Below are positions 37,658 through 47,320 of a stretch of 64,000 nt of DNA, piece by piece (within the stretch, counting starts at the first letter, position 1; each line of letters opens with the position of its first letter). The notes beneath the pieces are model-generated. The model was not told where the DNA came from, did no database searches, and saw only the letters and a program-made list of their open reading frames with translations. The position numbers and the translations under genes were made by a program. This stretch comes from Streptomyces sp. AM 4-1-1 (lineage in GTDB: Bacteria > Actinomycetota > Actinomycetes > Streptomycetales > Streptomycetaceae), in assembly GCF_029167625.1 (NCBI RefSeq), contig NZ_CP119145.1:5456001-5520000 (forward strand), given 5' to 3'.

Positions 37658-39805
37658 ATGAAACCGACCGAGAGCGCCGCTCCGGGGTCACGGCTGCGAG
37701 GTTCCGTCGGCCTCACCCGAAAAGTGGGCGCGGCCATCGTGGCGGTCGCCACGGTCCAGCTCGTCATCGGCCTCTGCGACACGGTGCGCGACGGCCGGGC
37801 GCTCTTCCCGTCCGGGGCGGTGGGCTGGTCCCTCACCGTGCTCACCGGGATCGTCGTCGGCCATCTCGTCGCGCTCGGCCGCGACCGCTGGTGGGGCGGC
37901 ACCGGGTCGGGGGCCGCGCTGACCCTGGCCGTACTGCTGCTCTACGGCTGGGTGCCCGCCGGTCTCGTCAGTCTGGTCGTCGTGGTGCTGGTGGGCGTGG
38001 CCCGCAGGCACCGCTGGTGGCAGGGCATCCTGCACGGTGCGGTGGACATACTCGGCATCGGGGCGGCGGCGCTGGTCCTCGCCGCGTTCGACGTGGTCCC
38101 GACCGTCGAGTCGCCCTGGCGCCCCCGCCACTGGAACGCGGACGCGGTCCCGGAGGTGCTGCTCGCCGCCGCCATGTACCTGCTCGTCACCCGGGCCCTG
38201 CTCTGGTACGCCCGCGCACCGCACGCCGGCGGACTGCCGACCATCGCCCGCACGGCGATGCTCCGGCAGGGGCTCGTCGCCGTCGCCCTCCTCGGCATCG
38301 CCCCGCTGATCTGCGTCGTCGCACTGGCCCAGCCGGTGCTGCTGCCGCTGTTCGCCGTCCCGCTGATCGCCCTCGACTCGACGCTCTGGATCGCCCGCGC
38401 CAGGGCCGAGGAGCAGCTGCGCGACCCGCTCACCGGGCTCCCCAACCGTCAGTGGCTGCTGGAGCGGGCCTGGGCGGCGCTGGAGGAGGCCGAGTCCGTC
38501 GGAGTCCGGTCGGCGCTCGTCCTGATCGACCTCGACCGGTTCCGCGCGGTCAACGACACCCTGGGGCATCTGGCGGGTGACCGGCTGCTGTTGCAGATCG
38601 CGGACCGGCTGCGGCTGGCGCTGCCGAGGGGAGCGGAGGCAGCCCGGCTCGGCGGCGACGAGTTCGCCGTGCTGCTGCCGACCGCCGACTCCGCCACCAG
38701 CGCCCAGCGGGTCGCCCGCCACCTCGTCGCCGAACTCTCCTCCCCGCTCGACCTCGACGGCCTCACGCTGGTCCTTGAGGCGAGCGCGGGCGTCGCCGTC
38801 TACCCCGACCACGCGCTGGACGCCGAAGGGCTGCTCCGCCGCGCCGACGTGGCGATGTACCAGGCGAAGCGGGACCGTACCGGGGTCGAGGTGTACGAGT
38901 CGAAGCGGGACAGCAACACCCCCGACCGGCTCGGTCTCCTCGGCGATCTGCGGCGCGCCCTGGACGCGGGCGAGGTCGAGCTGCACTACCAGCCGAAGGT
39001 CCGGTTCGACGGACAGGTCGCCGGACTCGAAGCGCTGGTGCGCTGGGTGCATCCGGAGCGCGGCCGGGTCCCCCCGGACGAGTTCATCGCCATCGCCGAG
39101 TCGTCGGGACTGATGCCGCACCTCACGGAGTACGTCCTGGAGACGGCGCTCGCCCAGGTCGCCCGGTGGCGGGCGAAGGGCCTGTTCGTCCCCGTCGCGG
39201 TGAACGTCTCCCCGCGCGACGTCCACACCCCGGGCTTCGCGGGCGCGGTCGCCGCGCGGCTGGCACGGCACGGCGTTCCGGCGGGAGCGCTCCAACTGGA
39301 GATAACCGAGCACGTGCTGCTGGAGGACCCGCAGCGCGCCGCCGACACGCTCGCCGCGCTCACCGGCCACGGCGTGAAGATGTCGCTCGACGACTTCGGC
39401 ACCGGCTACTCCTCTCTGGTGCATCTGCGCAGGCTGCCGGTGAGTGAACTCAAGATCGACCGGTCGTTCGTGGCCCGGCTCGCCATCGACAACGAGGACG
39501 CGGAGATCGTCCGTTGCACGGTCGATCTGGCGCACTCCCTGGGGCTGCTGGTCGTCGCGGAGGGCGTGGAGGACGACGAGACGTGGGAGCGGTTGCGCGA
39601 TCTGCACTGCGACGCGGTGCAGGGCTGGCTGGTCGCGGCGGCGATGCCCCCGCACGAGACCACTGCCTGGCTGTGGGCCCGCGGCGAACACGGCTGGCGC
39701 CGCCCCGCCGAGCTGGAGGCCGCGGCCGCCGCGGCGGCCGGTGCGGCGGAACCGGAGCAGCGGCCCTCCGGCCGCACGGTCAACTCGGGCCCCGCCCCGG
39801 CCTGA
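37658..39805 (+). CDS. rmdB: membrane GGDEF-EAL protein, probable c-di-GMP phosphodiesterase (RmdB type)
   Basis: A 715-residue c-di-GMP turnover protein. About six membrane helices fill residues 20-245. The GGDEF domain has LGGDEF with GGDEF at 332-336 intact but no RxxD inhibitory site before it. The EAL domain has EAL at 458-460, [21 protein letters not shown] and AEGVED all intact, so phosphodiesterase activity is expected. Position next to ligA matches S. coelicolor RmdB (SCO5495, from memory), a phosphodiesterase affecting development. The start is uncertain: ATG 37658 has a GGGACGGA upstream, while GTG 37553 sits just after a TAGTGT -10-like element. Confidence 0.88.
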   Translation: MKPTESAAPGSRLRGSVGLTRKVGAAIVAVATVQLVIGLCDTVRDGRALFPSGAVGWSLTVLTGIVVGHLVALGRDRWWGGTGSGAALTLAVLLLYGWVPAGLVSLVVVVLVGVARRHRWWQGILHGAVDILGIGAAALVLAAFDVVPTVESPWRPRHWNADAVPEVLLAAAMYLLVTRALLWYARAPHAGGLPTIARTAMLRQGLVAVALLGIAPLICVVALAQPVLLPLFAVPLIALDSTLWIARARAEEQLRDPLTGLPNRQWLLERAWAALEEAESVGVRSALVLIDLDRFRAVNDTLGHLAGDRLLLQIADRLRLALPRGAEAARLGGDEFAVLLPTADSATSAQRVARHLVAELSSPLDLDGLTLVLEASAGVAVYPDHALDAEGLLRRADVAMYQAKRDRTGVEVYESKRDSNTPDRLGLLGDLRRALDAGEVELHYQPKVRFDGQVAGLEALVRWVHPERGRVPPDEFIAIAESSGLMPHLTEYVLETALAQVARWRAKGLFVPVAVNVSPRDVHTPGFAGAVAARLARHGVPAGALQLEITEHVLLEDPQRAADTLAALTGHGVKMSLDDFGTGYSSLVHLRRLPVSELKIDRSFVARLAIDNEDAEIVRCTVDLAHSLGLLVVAEGVEDDETWERLRDLHCDAVQGWLVAAAMPPHETTAWLWARGEHGWRRPAELEAAAAAAAGAAEPEQRPSGRTVNSGPAPA

Positions 39806-40006
39806 CGCGGTCCCGCCCCTGGTCCCGCACGGCCCCGTACCCGCCACCGTGCGTACCGCGAAGCCCGCCCGGGGACCCCGGCGCATGCCCGAAACACCCG
39901 GTGTACGCCGAGGGGACGGCGGTGCGTGCCGGAGGTGCCCGGGGCGGGCCGCGCGGTTCCGTGGCGGGTGTTCCGTGGGTGGCGCCCGAGGATTTGGGCG
40001 ACCCCA

Positions 40007-40012
40007 TAGGAT
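40007..40012 (+). promoter_or_regulatory. -10 element upstream of gatC
   Basis: TAGGAT matches the TANNNT pattern. Transcription would begin near 40019, leaving a leader of about 30 bases that contains a CTGAGGA Shine-Dalgarno before the gatC ATG at 40051. Confidence 0.45.
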
Positions 40013-40050
40013 TGGGCCAAAACCGCACACCAACCCCTGAGGATCGCTGC

Positions 40051-40347
40051 ATGCCTGGCATCACGCGCGAGGAGGTCGCCCACCTCGCCCGGCTGGCGCG
40101 TCTGGAGCTGAAGGGCGAAGAGCTCGAACACTTCGCCGGACAGCTCGACGACATCATCGGCGCGGTCGCCCGCGTCTCCGAGGTCGCCGACCAAGACGTA
40201 CCGCCGACCTCCCACCCGCTGCCGCTGACCAATGTCATGCGGGCGGACGAGGTCCGTCCGTCGCTCACCCCCGCGCAGGCGCTCTCCGGCGCCCCGGCCC
40301 AGGAGCAGCAGCGTTTCAAGGTGCCGCAGATCCTGGGGGAGGACTAA
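40051..40347 (+). CDS. gatC: Asp-tRNA(Asn)/Glu-tRNA(Gln) amidotransferase subunit C
   Basis: A 98-residue GatC of normal length, with the typical [17 protein letters not shown] start and a C-terminal [18 protein letters not shown] segment that wraps around GatA. It stabilises the GatCAB complex, which amidates misacylated Glu-tRNA(Gln) and Asp-tRNA(Asn). The ATG at 40051 has TGAGGA upstream. It is first in the operon, six bases before gatA. Confidence 0.96.
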   Translation: MPGITREEVAHLARLARLELKGEELEHFAGQLDDIIGAVARVSEVADQDVPPTSHPLPLTNVMRADEVRPSLTPAQALSGAPAQEQQRFKVPQILGED

Positions 40348-40353
40348 GAAGTC

Positions 40354-41859
40354 ATGACGGACATCAAGACGGACATCATCAAGCTCACCGCCGCCGGGAT
40401 CGCCGGGAAGATCGCTTCCGGCGAGCTGACGGCCGTCGAGGTCACCGAGGCCCACCTGGCCCGGATCGAGGCCGTGGACGAGAAGGTCCACGCCTTCCTG
40501 CACATCGACCGCGAGGGCGCCCTCGCCCAGGCCCGCGCCGTCGACGCCAAGAGGGCCGCGGGCGAGAAGCTGGGCCCGCTGGCCGGCGTACCGCTCGCGC
40601 TGAAGGACATCTTCACCACCCGGGACATGCCGACCACCGTCGGCTCGAAGATCCTCGAAGGCTGGGTCCCGCCGTACGACGCGACCGTCACCCAGCGGCT
40701 CAGGGCCGCCGACGTCGTCATCCTCGGCAAGACCAACATGGACGAGTTCGCCATGGGGTCCTCCACCGAGAACAGCGCCTACGGCCCGACCGGCAACCCG
40801 TGGGACCTCACCCGCGTCCCCGGCGGCTCCGGCGGCGGCTCCTCGGCGGCCCTGGCCGCGTTCGAGTCCCCGCTCGCCATCGGCACGGACACCGGCGGTT
40901 CCATCCGCCAGCCCGCCGCCGTCACCGGCACGGTCGGCGTCAAGCCCACCTACGGCGCGGTCTCCCGCTACGGCATGGTCGCCTTCTCGTCCTCCCTCGA
41001 CCAGGGCGGCCCCTGCGCCCGCACGGTCCTGGACGCGGCCCTCCTGCACGAGGCCATCGCCGGGCACGACCCGCTCGACTCGACGTCCATCGACGCCCCG
41101 GTCCCGCCGGTCGTCGAGGCCGCCCGCAACGGCAGCGTCGAAGGGATGCGCGTCGGCGTCGTCAAGCAGTTCGCGGGCGAGGGCTACCAGGCCGGTGTCG
41201 TCCAGCGGTTCGACGAGGCCGTCGAACTGCTCAGGTCGCTCGGCGCCACCGTCGTCGAGCTGGACTGCCCGTCCTTCGACCTGGCCCTGTCGGCGTACTA
41301 CCTGATCGCCCCGTCCGAGTGCTCCTCGAACCTGGCCCGCTTCGACGCCATGCGGTACGGCCTGCGGGTCGGCGACGACGGCACCCGGTCCGCCGAGGAG
41401 GTCACCGCGCTCACCCGCGAGGCCGGCTTCGGCGACGAGGTCAAGCGCCGCGTGATCCTCGGTACCTACGCGCTCAGCTCGGGCTATTACGACGCGTACT
41501 ACGGTTCGGCGCAGAAGGTCCGCACCCTCATCACCCGGGACTTCGAGAAGGCGTTCGGGCAGGTCGACGTGATCGTCTCGCCGACGACCCCGACCACCGC
41601 CTTCCCGATCGGCGAGCGCGCCGACGACCCGATGGCGATGTACCTCGCCGACCTCTGCACCATCCCGACCAACCTCGCCGGGAACTCCGCCATGTCGCTG
41701 CCCTGCGGCCTGGCACCGGAGGACGGCCTGCCGGTCGGTCTGCAGATCATCGCCCCCGCCATGAAGGACGACCGGCTGTACAAGGTCGGTGCCGCCGTGG
41801 AGGCGGCCTTCGTGGAAAAGTGGGGGCACCCGCTGCTTGAGGAGGCTCCGTCGCTGTGA
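40354..41859 (+). CDS. gatA: Glu-tRNA(Gln) amidotransferase subunit A
   Basis: A 501-residue amidase-signature protein that releases ammonia from glutamine for the GatB transamidation site. The Ser-cisSer-Lys triad is Lys84 in LALKDIF, Ser159 in [10 protein letters not shown] and Ser183 in TGGSIRQPA; the spacings of 75 and 24 residues are those of characterised GatA proteins. The start is ATG at 40354, and the stop overlaps the following small gene by four bases. Confidence 0.97.
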   Translation: MTDIKTDIIKLTAAGIAGKIASGELTAVEVTEAHLARIEAVDEKVHAFLHIDREGALAQARAVDAKRAAGEKLGPLAGVPLALKDIFTTRDMPTTVGSKILEGWVPPYDATVTQRLRAADVVILGKTNMDEFAMGSSTENSAYGPTGNPWDLTRVPGGSGGGSSAALAAFESPLAIGTDTGGSIRQPAAVTGTVGVKPTYGAVSRYGMVAFSSSLDQGGPCARTVLDAALLHEAIAGHDPLDSTSIDAPVPPVVEAARNGSVEGMRVGVVKQFAGEGYQAGVVQRFDEAVELLRSLGATVVELDCPSFDLALSAYYLIAPSECSSNLARFDAMRYGLRVGDDGTRSAEEVTALTREAGFGDEVKRRVILGTYALSSGYYDAYYGSAQKVRTLITRDFEKAFGQVDVIVSPTTPTTAFPIGERADDPMAMYLADLCTIPTNLAGNSAMSLPCGLAPEDGLPVGLQIIAPAMKDDRLYKVGAAVEAAFVEKWGHPLLEEAPSL

Positions 41860-42095
41860 GCGCACTGACCAAGGCCAAGGGATTCAAGAAGTCCAAGGCC
41901 GGTACGTATCTGTCCATCGGCACCACCGCCTTCGGTGCGCTGAGCGTTTTCAAGCAGGCGAAGCTGGCCCGCGAGGAGAACGACACGCTCCGGCTGGTCG
42001 ACGCCGTCGTCACCGCCGCCGGCATCGCCACCGGAATCGTCCTGCTGCTGCGCGAACTCAAGCGCCTCGGCGACGACGACGTCCTGCTGGGCTGA
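41856..42095 (+). CDS. small membrane-associated protein encoded between gatA and gatB
   Basis: A 79-residue protein with a basic N-terminus ([15 protein letters not shown]) and two hydrophobic stretches, a weak one at about 18-32 and a clear one at about 47-67, separated by a charged [11 protein letters not shown] segment. It ends with an acidic DDDVLLG tail. The GTG at 41856 overlaps the gatA stop in a GTGA, and gatB follows 16 bases later, so it is translated with the amidotransferase genes. I do not recognise a named family; a gene in this position is kept in streptomycetes as far as I recall. A role in the GatCAB complex is possible but unproven. Confidence 0.8.
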   Translation: MSALTKAKGFKKSKAGTYLSIGTTAFGALSVFKQAKLAREENDTLRLVDAVVTAAGIATGIVLLLRELKRLGDDDVLLG

Positions 42096-42111
42096 GAGGG
42101 AAAGCTTCACC

Positions 42112-43620
42112 GTGACTGTCACTGACCTGGAGTCGTACGAGGACGCTCTCGCGACGTACGACCCCGTCATGGGCCTTGAGGTCCATGTCGAGCTCGGCAC
42201 CAAGACCAAGATGTTCTGCGGCTGTTCCACCGAGCTGGGCGCCGAGCCGAACTCCCAGACGTGCCCGACCTGCCTCGGGCTGCCGGGCTCGCTCCCGGTC
42301 GTCAACGCGATCGGCGTCGAGTCCGCCGTCAAGATCGGCCTCGCGCTGAACTGCGAGATCGCCGAGTGGTGCCGCTTCGCCCGGAAGAACTACTTCTATC
42401 CGGACATGCCGAAGAACTTCCAGACCTCCCAGTACGACGAGCCGATCGCCTTCGACGGCTATCTGGACGTCCAGCTGGAGGACGGCGAGACCTTCCGCGT
42501 GCAGATCGAGCGCGCCCACATGGAGGAGGACACCGGGAAGTCGCTCCACGTCGGCGGCGCCACCGGCCGCATCCACGGCGCTTCCCACTCGCTGCTCGAC
42601 TACAACCGCGCGGGCATCCCGCTCATCGAGATCGTCACCAAGCCGATCGAGGGCGCGGGCGCGCGGGCCCCCGAGGTCGCCAAGGCGTACGTCGCCGAGC
42701 TGCGCGAGCTGATCAAGGCGCTCGGTGTGTCGGAGGCCCGCATGGAGCAGGGCCAGATGCGCTGCGACGTGAACCTCTCACTGCGCCCCAACGGCACCGA
42801 GAAGTTCGGTACGCGCTCCGAGACGAAGAACGTCAACTCGCTGCGTTCCGTGGAGCGCGCGGCCCGCTTCGAGATCCAGCGCCACGCGGCGGTGCTGAAC
42901 GCGGGCGGCACGATCCTCCAGGAGACCCGGCACTTCCACGAGGAGGACGGCTCCACCACGTCCGGCCGCATCAAGGACAACGCCGAGGACTACCGCTACT
43001 TCCCCGAGCCGGACCTGGTTCCGGTGGCCCCCTCCCGCGAGTGGGTCGAGGGACTGCGCGAGGGACTGCCCGAGCTGCCGCGGGTGCGCCGCAACCGGCT
43101 CCGCGAGGAGTGGGGCGTCTCCGAGCACGACATGCAGTCGATCCTCAACGCGGGCGCGGTCGACCTGATCGTCGCCACGACGGAGGCCGGTGCCCCCTCG
43201 GACCAGGCCCGCAAGTGGTGGATGGGCGAGCTGGCCCGCAACGCCAACGAGACCGGCCGCGGTCTCGACGAGCTGGGCGTCACCCCGGCCCAGGTCGCCA
43301 GGGTCGCCGCGCTCGTCGCCTCGGGGGACCTCAACGACAAGCTGGCCCGGCAGGTCCTGGAGGGCGTCCTCGCGGGCGAGGGCGACCCGGACACCGTCGT
43401 CGAGAAGCGCGGCCTGAAGGTGGTCTCCGACGAGGGCGCGCTGGGCGCGGCCGTGGACGAGGCCATCGCGTCCAACGCGGCCGTCGCGGACAAGATCCGC
43501 GGTGGCAAGGTCGCGGCGGCGGGCGCGCTCGTCGGCGCGGTCATGAAGGCCACCCGGGGCCAGGCGGACGCGGCCCGGGTGCGTGAGCTGATCCTGGAGA
43601 AGCTCGGCGTCGAGGGCTGA
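42112..43620 (+). CDS. gatB: Asp-tRNA(Asn)/Glu-tRNA(Gln) amidotransferase subunit B
   Basis: A 502-residue GatB of normal length that activates and amidates the misacylated t[12 protein letters not shown] with KMFCGCST and [15 protein letters not shown] marks the cradle and zinc/metal region; [14 protein letters not shown] is the family signature, and the helical tail domain (YqeY-like) is at the C-terminus. GTG at 42112 has GAGAGGGAAAG upstream. It closes the gat operon, followed by a strong hairpin. Confidence 0.97.
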   Translation: MTVTDLESYEDALATYDPVMGLEVHVELGTKTKMFCGCSTELGAEPNSQTCPTCLGLPGSLPVVNAIGVESAVKIGLALNCEIAEWCRFARKNYFYPDMPKNFQTSQYDEPIAFDGYLDVQLEDGETFRVQIERAHMEEDTGKSLHVGGATGRIHGASHSLLDYNRAGIPLIEIVTKPIEGAGARAPEVAKAYVAELRELIKALGVSEARMEQGQMRCDVNLSLRPNGTEKFGTRSETKNVNSLRSVERAARFEIQRHAAVLNAGGTILQETRHFHEEDGSTTSGRIKDNAEDYRYFPEPDLVPVAPSREWVEGLREGLPELPRVRRNRLREEWGVSEHDMQSILNAGAVDLIVATTEAGAPSDQARKWWMGELARNANETGRGLDELGVTPAQVARVAALVASGDLNDKLARQVLEGVLAGEGDPDTVVEKRGLKVVSDEGALGAAVDEAIASNAAVADKIRGGKVAAAGALVGAVMKATRGQADAARVRELILEKLGVEG

Positions 43621-43708
43621 ATCCGGCCGCCGCGCGCGCCATGTGATGTCGCGTGCGGTGCGTGACGTCGTGCCGTACGCGGTACGTGACGTCGCGCGTG
43701 GTACGTGA

Positions 43709-43756
43709 GTGAAGGGGCGGCGCCCCTCCCGTGAGCGGGGTGCGCCGCCCCTTCAC
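43709..43756 (+). terminator. terminator of the gat operon
   Basis: Arms 43709-43723 and 43742-43756 form a perfect 15-bp stem (GTGAAGGGGCGGCGC with its complement) with extra GC pairing inside. It lies 88 bases after the gatB stop. The upstream 90 bases hold degenerate repeats of GTACGTGACGTCGCGC. Confidence 0.8.
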
Positions 43757-43901
43757 CGGTTCCACCCGCACCCCGTGGGCCGGTCCCGGGCCGGGTCTCC
43801 CCGGTCGCCGTGCCCGCCGCGGCCGTTCCGTCGTCGCGGCGCCTCCGGCGGGCCCCCGCCCGTCCACCCGCCCCGATGGTTCCGCAGCCCGGGAGAGTCC
43901 G

Positions 43902-45161
43902 CTGAACACCGTCACCGCCGAGACCGTCTCCGTCACGCTGCTGCTCGGAGTGCTGGCGTTCGCCGTCGTACGCCCCCGGGGGCTGCCCGAGGCGGTCGTC
44001 GCCGTGCCCGCCGCCGTGATCGTCGTCCTGGCCGGCGCGGTGTCGCTGTCCGACGCCCGCGCCCAGCTGGAGACCCTGCTGCCGGTCGTCGGCTTCCTCG
44101 CCGCGATCCTGGTGCTCGCCCGGCTCTGCGCCGACGAGGGGCTGTTCACGGCCGCCGGTGACCTCGTCGCCCGCGCCTGCGGCGGACGGACCGGGCCGCT
44201 GCTCGGCGGGGTCTTCGCCGTCGCCGCCGTCGTCACGGCCGTCCTCAGCCTGGACGCGACCGTCGTCCTGCTGACCCCCGTCGTCCTCGCCACCGCGGCC
44301 AGGGTCGGGGCCAGGCCGCGTCCGTACGTCTACGCCTGCGCCCACCTCGCCAACTCGGCCTCCCTGCTGCTGCCGGTGTCCAACCTCACGAATCTGCTGG
44401 CGTTCACCGCGAGCGGGCTGTCCTTCACCCGGTTCGCCGGGCTGATGGCGCTGCCCTGGCTGGCGGCCGTCGGCGTCGAGTACCTGGTCCTCCGCCGGGT
44501 CTTCGCGGCGGACCTGGCGGCCGGGGCGCACCCGCCGGAGCCGGTGGCCGAGCGGCCCGGCGTACCGGTGTTCACGCTCGTGGTGCTCGCCCTGACCCTG
44601 GCCGGGTTCGCCGTCACCTCGTTCGCCGGGGTGGAGCCGCTGTGGGCGGCGCTGGCCGGGGCCGTGGTCCTCGCGGCGCGGGCCCTGGGACAGCGCAGGA
44701 CGACGGTGGTGGGACTGGTGCGCTCGGCCGGTCCGCTGTTCTGTCTCTTCGTGCTGGCGCTGGGCGTGGTGGTCAGGGCGGTCGTCGACAACGGGCTGGG
44801 CTCCGGCATCGAACGGCTGCTGCCGGAAGGGGCGTCGTTGCCCGCCCTGCTGGTGGTGGCCGCCGTGGCGGCCGTGCTCGCCAATCTGATCAACAACCTG
44901 CCCGCGATCCTGGCCCTGCTGCCGGTGGTCGCGGCGGCCGGTCCGGGGCCGGTGCTCGCCGCCCTGATCGGCGTGAACCTCGGCCCGAACCTCACCTATG
45001 TCGGCTCGCTCGCCACCTTGCTGTGGCGCCGGATTCTCCGCGCCCACGGCGTCGAGCCCGAGCTCGGGCACTTCACCCGGCTCGGGCTGCTGACCGTACC
45101 GGCGACCCTGGTGGCGTCGACGGTGGCGCTGTGGGGCGCGCTGGCGCTGATCGGCCCCTGA
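43902..45161 (+). CDS. ArsB/NhaD (SLC13-like) family membrane permease
   Basis: About 419 residues with ten or more membrane helices and the family repeat pattern: LPVVGFLAAILVLARLCADEGLF in the first half, SLDATVVLLTPVV, SNLTNLLAF, then the matching ANLINNLPAILALLPVV and GVNLGPNLTYVGSLATLLW in the second half. ArsB/NhaD-type proteins move anions or exchange ions with protons; the substrate is unknown. The start is uncertain. GGGAGAG is followed by a CTG at 43902 in the right frame; no ATG, GTG or TTG lies nearby. Earlier in-frame codons fall within or after the gat terminator hairpin, so a rare CTG start is the best fit. Confidence 0.82.
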   Translation: MNTVTAETVSVTLLLGVLAFAVVRPRGLPEAVVAVPAAVIVVLAGAVSLSDARAQLETLLPVVGFLAAILVLARLCADEGLFTAAGDLVARACGGRTGPLLGGVFAVAAVVTAVLSLDATVVLLTPVVLATAARVGARPRPYVYACAHLANSASLLLPVSNLTNLLAFTASGLSFTRFAGLMALPWLAAVGVEYLVLRRVFAADLAAGAHPPEPVAERPGVPVFTLVVLALTLAGFAVTSFAGVEPLWAALAGAVVLAARALGQRRTTVVGLVRSAGPLFCLFVLALGVVVRAVVDNGLGSGIERLLPEGASLPALLVVAAVAAVLANLINNLPAILALLPVVAAAGPGPVLAALIGVNLGPNLTYVGSLATLLWRRILRAHGVEPELGHFTRLGLLTVPATLVASTVALWGALALIGP

Positions 45162-45177
45162 CGGGCCGTAGGGCCCG
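45162..45177. terminator. small hairpin between convergent genes
   Basis: CGGGCC-GTAG-GGCCCG directly follows the permease stop and precedes the end of the convergent kinase gene. A 6-bp stem with a 4-base loop is modest. Confidence 0.35.
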
Positions 45178-45192
45178 GAGGAGCGGTCGGGG

Positions 45193-47082
45193 CTACTTCC
45201 TGAGGACGGGCGAGCCCAGTGCCAGAAGACTGTTGGGGCAGGTGTCCGCGACCTCCGGATAGGAGATGACCAGCCGCAGCCCGTTCCTGACGTCCAGGGA
45301 GAGCGCCTGCGGGTGGCCCAGGGTGACGTTGGCCGCGAAGAGGGACTTGCCGTCCACGCTGATCTCCAGCCGGGCGACCTTGTCCCTGGTGGAGTCGTCG
45401 ATGCCCGCGACGAGGTCGAAGGTGTTCCAGTTGCGGCCGAGGTTGTACTCGGTGACCCCGCAGTTGTAACCGGACTTGTCCACCAGGAGCGTGTCGTTGT
45501 AGTACTTCCCGTTGAACGTCGCCTCGCCCACGATGAGTTCGGCGTCGGTCTTGTCGACGCTCTGGACGGTGGTCAGCGCCACCTCCTTGGCGTCCGTCAC
45601 CTCCGCCAGGTCCACCGACGGGCTGGGGGAGGCGTCCGCCGGCGTCTCCTCGCCGTCCCCGTTCACCTGATCGCCGGAAGCGCCGGACGATCCGTCCGTG
45701 GCGGCCGTCTCGGTGACGGTCACGGTCGGTCCGGGCGCCGCCCCCGTCTTCGTACCGCCGTCGTCCTTCGTCAGCCCCTGGACGACGTTCACACCGATCG
45801 AGGCCGCCAGCAGCACGGCCAGCGCGGGTGCCAGCACCCGCCGCTTCTTCTTCACGGGCGGCAGCGACAGGGAGGCCGGGTCCGGGTAGGGCTGCGGCGT
45901 CGTGGCGTTCGGACCCACCGGCTCCACGGGTCCGGCCGGGCCGGCCGGGCCGGCCGGGCCGTCCGGGCCGGCCGGCCCGGTGGGCGGGACCGTGCTGGGC
46001 AGCGGCACCCCGGGGTCGGCCGACGCGGTGATCGGTGGCCCGAATCCGCCCGGGGCGGGCTCCGCCGACGGCGGCGGCAGCAGTGGCGGCTTCGGCACGG
46101 CCGGCGGCTCCGGGGCCGGAGCGGCGTGCGCGGCCGGCGCGGCCGACGGGAGCGGGGGCGCGGCGTCCCGCACGGACGGCCCGGACCTGGTGGTCGACAC
46201 CACGGCCGACCGTACGTCCTTCACCCAGGCCGTCAGCGTCTCCGGCCGCTGGTGCGGGTCGGCCGCGCAGACGCTCAGGATGCGTTCGGCCCGCTCCGGT
46301 TCGACGGCGGCGACCTCAGGGAGCGCCCCCAGCGCGGCCCGCAGCTGCTCCGGGGAGCTGGGCGGGGCCTGTCCGCTCAGCAGGAAGTACGCGATGGCGC
46401 CGAAGGCGTACTTGTCCGTGCCCGGCGACCGCTTGCCCTCGAACACCTCGGGGGCCGCGTAGCCAGGTGTGAACCAGACCTCCGCCGTCTGGTGGTCGGC
46501 GGTCAGCTTGCTCAGCCCGAAGTCGACGAGGGTGGCCTGGCCGTGGGCGTCGACCATCACATTGCCGGGCGAGAGGTCACCGTGGACCACGGTCCGCCCG
46601 GACGGCGCGGCCTTCCCGGAGTGCAGCCAGTCCAGCACGTCCGCGAGCTGTTCGAGCGTCCGCAGCACCTCGCGCCGCTCGGCGTGCGAGGAGAGCGTGC
46701 GCTCCGCCCGCCAGTCCCGCAGGTCGAGTCCGCCGACGTGGTTCATGACGAGGACGAGGGCACGGCCCGCGGCGGTCCCCGACTCCCCGGAACCGTGGAT
46801 CGGCGGGCCCTCGAAGTGTTCGCGCACCCCGACCACCCCGGGCCGGTTCACGAACCGCAGCAGTTCCGCCTGCTCCTGCCACTTGGCGCTGAGCCGCTGG
46901 AACTGCTCGATGGTGATCGTGGTCTTCGAGTCCAGGACCTTCACGACCACGGTCTCGGGCTCCCCGCCCAGCTCGATCTCCGCCCGGTAGAGGACGGCTT
47001 CGCCGCCCCTCCCGATGGAGTTGAGCAGGCGGTACCGGTCCGGTGCGGAATCCGGTCCGATGTGATGCGAAGCGCTGTTCAA
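45193..47082 (-). CDS. membrane-anchored Ser/Thr-kinase-like protein with HGD catalytic loop
   Basis: A 629-residue protein. The kinase domain (about 15-290) has IGRGGEAVLYRA as glycine loop, Lys48 in VVVKVL, DFG at 187-189 and an APE motif (YAAPEVF). The catalytic loop, however, reads VHGDLSPGN, with Gly in place of the Arg of HRD, at 167-169. A Pro/Ala-rich linker with GPAGPDGPAGPAGP repeats (305-410), a single membrane helix (416-434) and an extracellular domain follow. TTG at 47082 is the start, behind GGGGGGACAG. It may be an active kinase with altered regulation, since HRD Arg contacts the activation-loop phosphate. It is divergent from the phospholipase gene. Confidence 0.9.
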   Translation of the reverse strand: MNSASHHIGPDSAPDRYRLLNSIGRGGEAVLYRAEIELGGEPETVVVKVLDSKTTITIEQFQRLSAKWQEQAELLRFVNRPGVVGVREHFEGPPIHGSGESGTAAGRALVLVMNHVGGLDLRDWRAERTLSSHAERREVLRTLEQLADVLDWLHSGKAAPSGRTVVHGDLSPGNVMVDAHGQATLVDFGLSKLTADHQTAEVWFTPGYAAPEVFEGKRSPGTDKYAFGAIAYFLLSGQAPPSSPEQLRAALGALPEVAAVEPERAERILSVCAADPHQRPETLTAWVKDVRSAVVSTTRSGPSVRDAAPPLPSAAPAAHAAPAPEPPAVPKPPLLPPPSAEPAPGGFGPPITASADPGVPLPSTVPPTGPAGPDGPAGPAGPAGPVEPVGPNATTPQPYPDPASLSLPPVKKKRRVLAPALAVLLAASIGVNVVQGLTKDDGGTKTGAAPGPTVTVTETAATDGSSGASGDQVNGDGEETPADASPSPSVDLAEVTDAKEVALTTVQSVDKTDAELIVGEATFNGKYYNDTLLVDKSGYNCGVTEYNLGRNWNTFDLVAGIDDSTRDKVARLEISVDGKSLFAANVTLGHPQALSLDVRNGLRLVISYPEVADTCPNSLLALGSPVLRK

Positions 47083-47320
47083 CTGTCCCCCCGGTCAACA
47101 CGATTGGCAGGTCCTTAGACTGCCGCGTGCGCGGTACCCAGGTCAACGGCCCGTCAATCCTGGGAGCCCCGGGAAGTGACCGGCGACACGTGACACGCGC
47201 CTGCGAGGGAGGCCGGCCGGGGGAGGGGCGGACGTTCACCCCGGGGTCGCACGGACGCCTTCGCGCCGCCATCCGGCTTGATTAGTTTCCCCGCCGTACG
47301 AACGGACTCGGGAGGCTCAC

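Noticed and set aside
43731..43901. Upstream extension of the SLC13-like permease to GTG 43731
   Set aside because: The codon lies inside the gat terminator hairpin, and the added residues are Arg/Pro-rich without similarity to the family.
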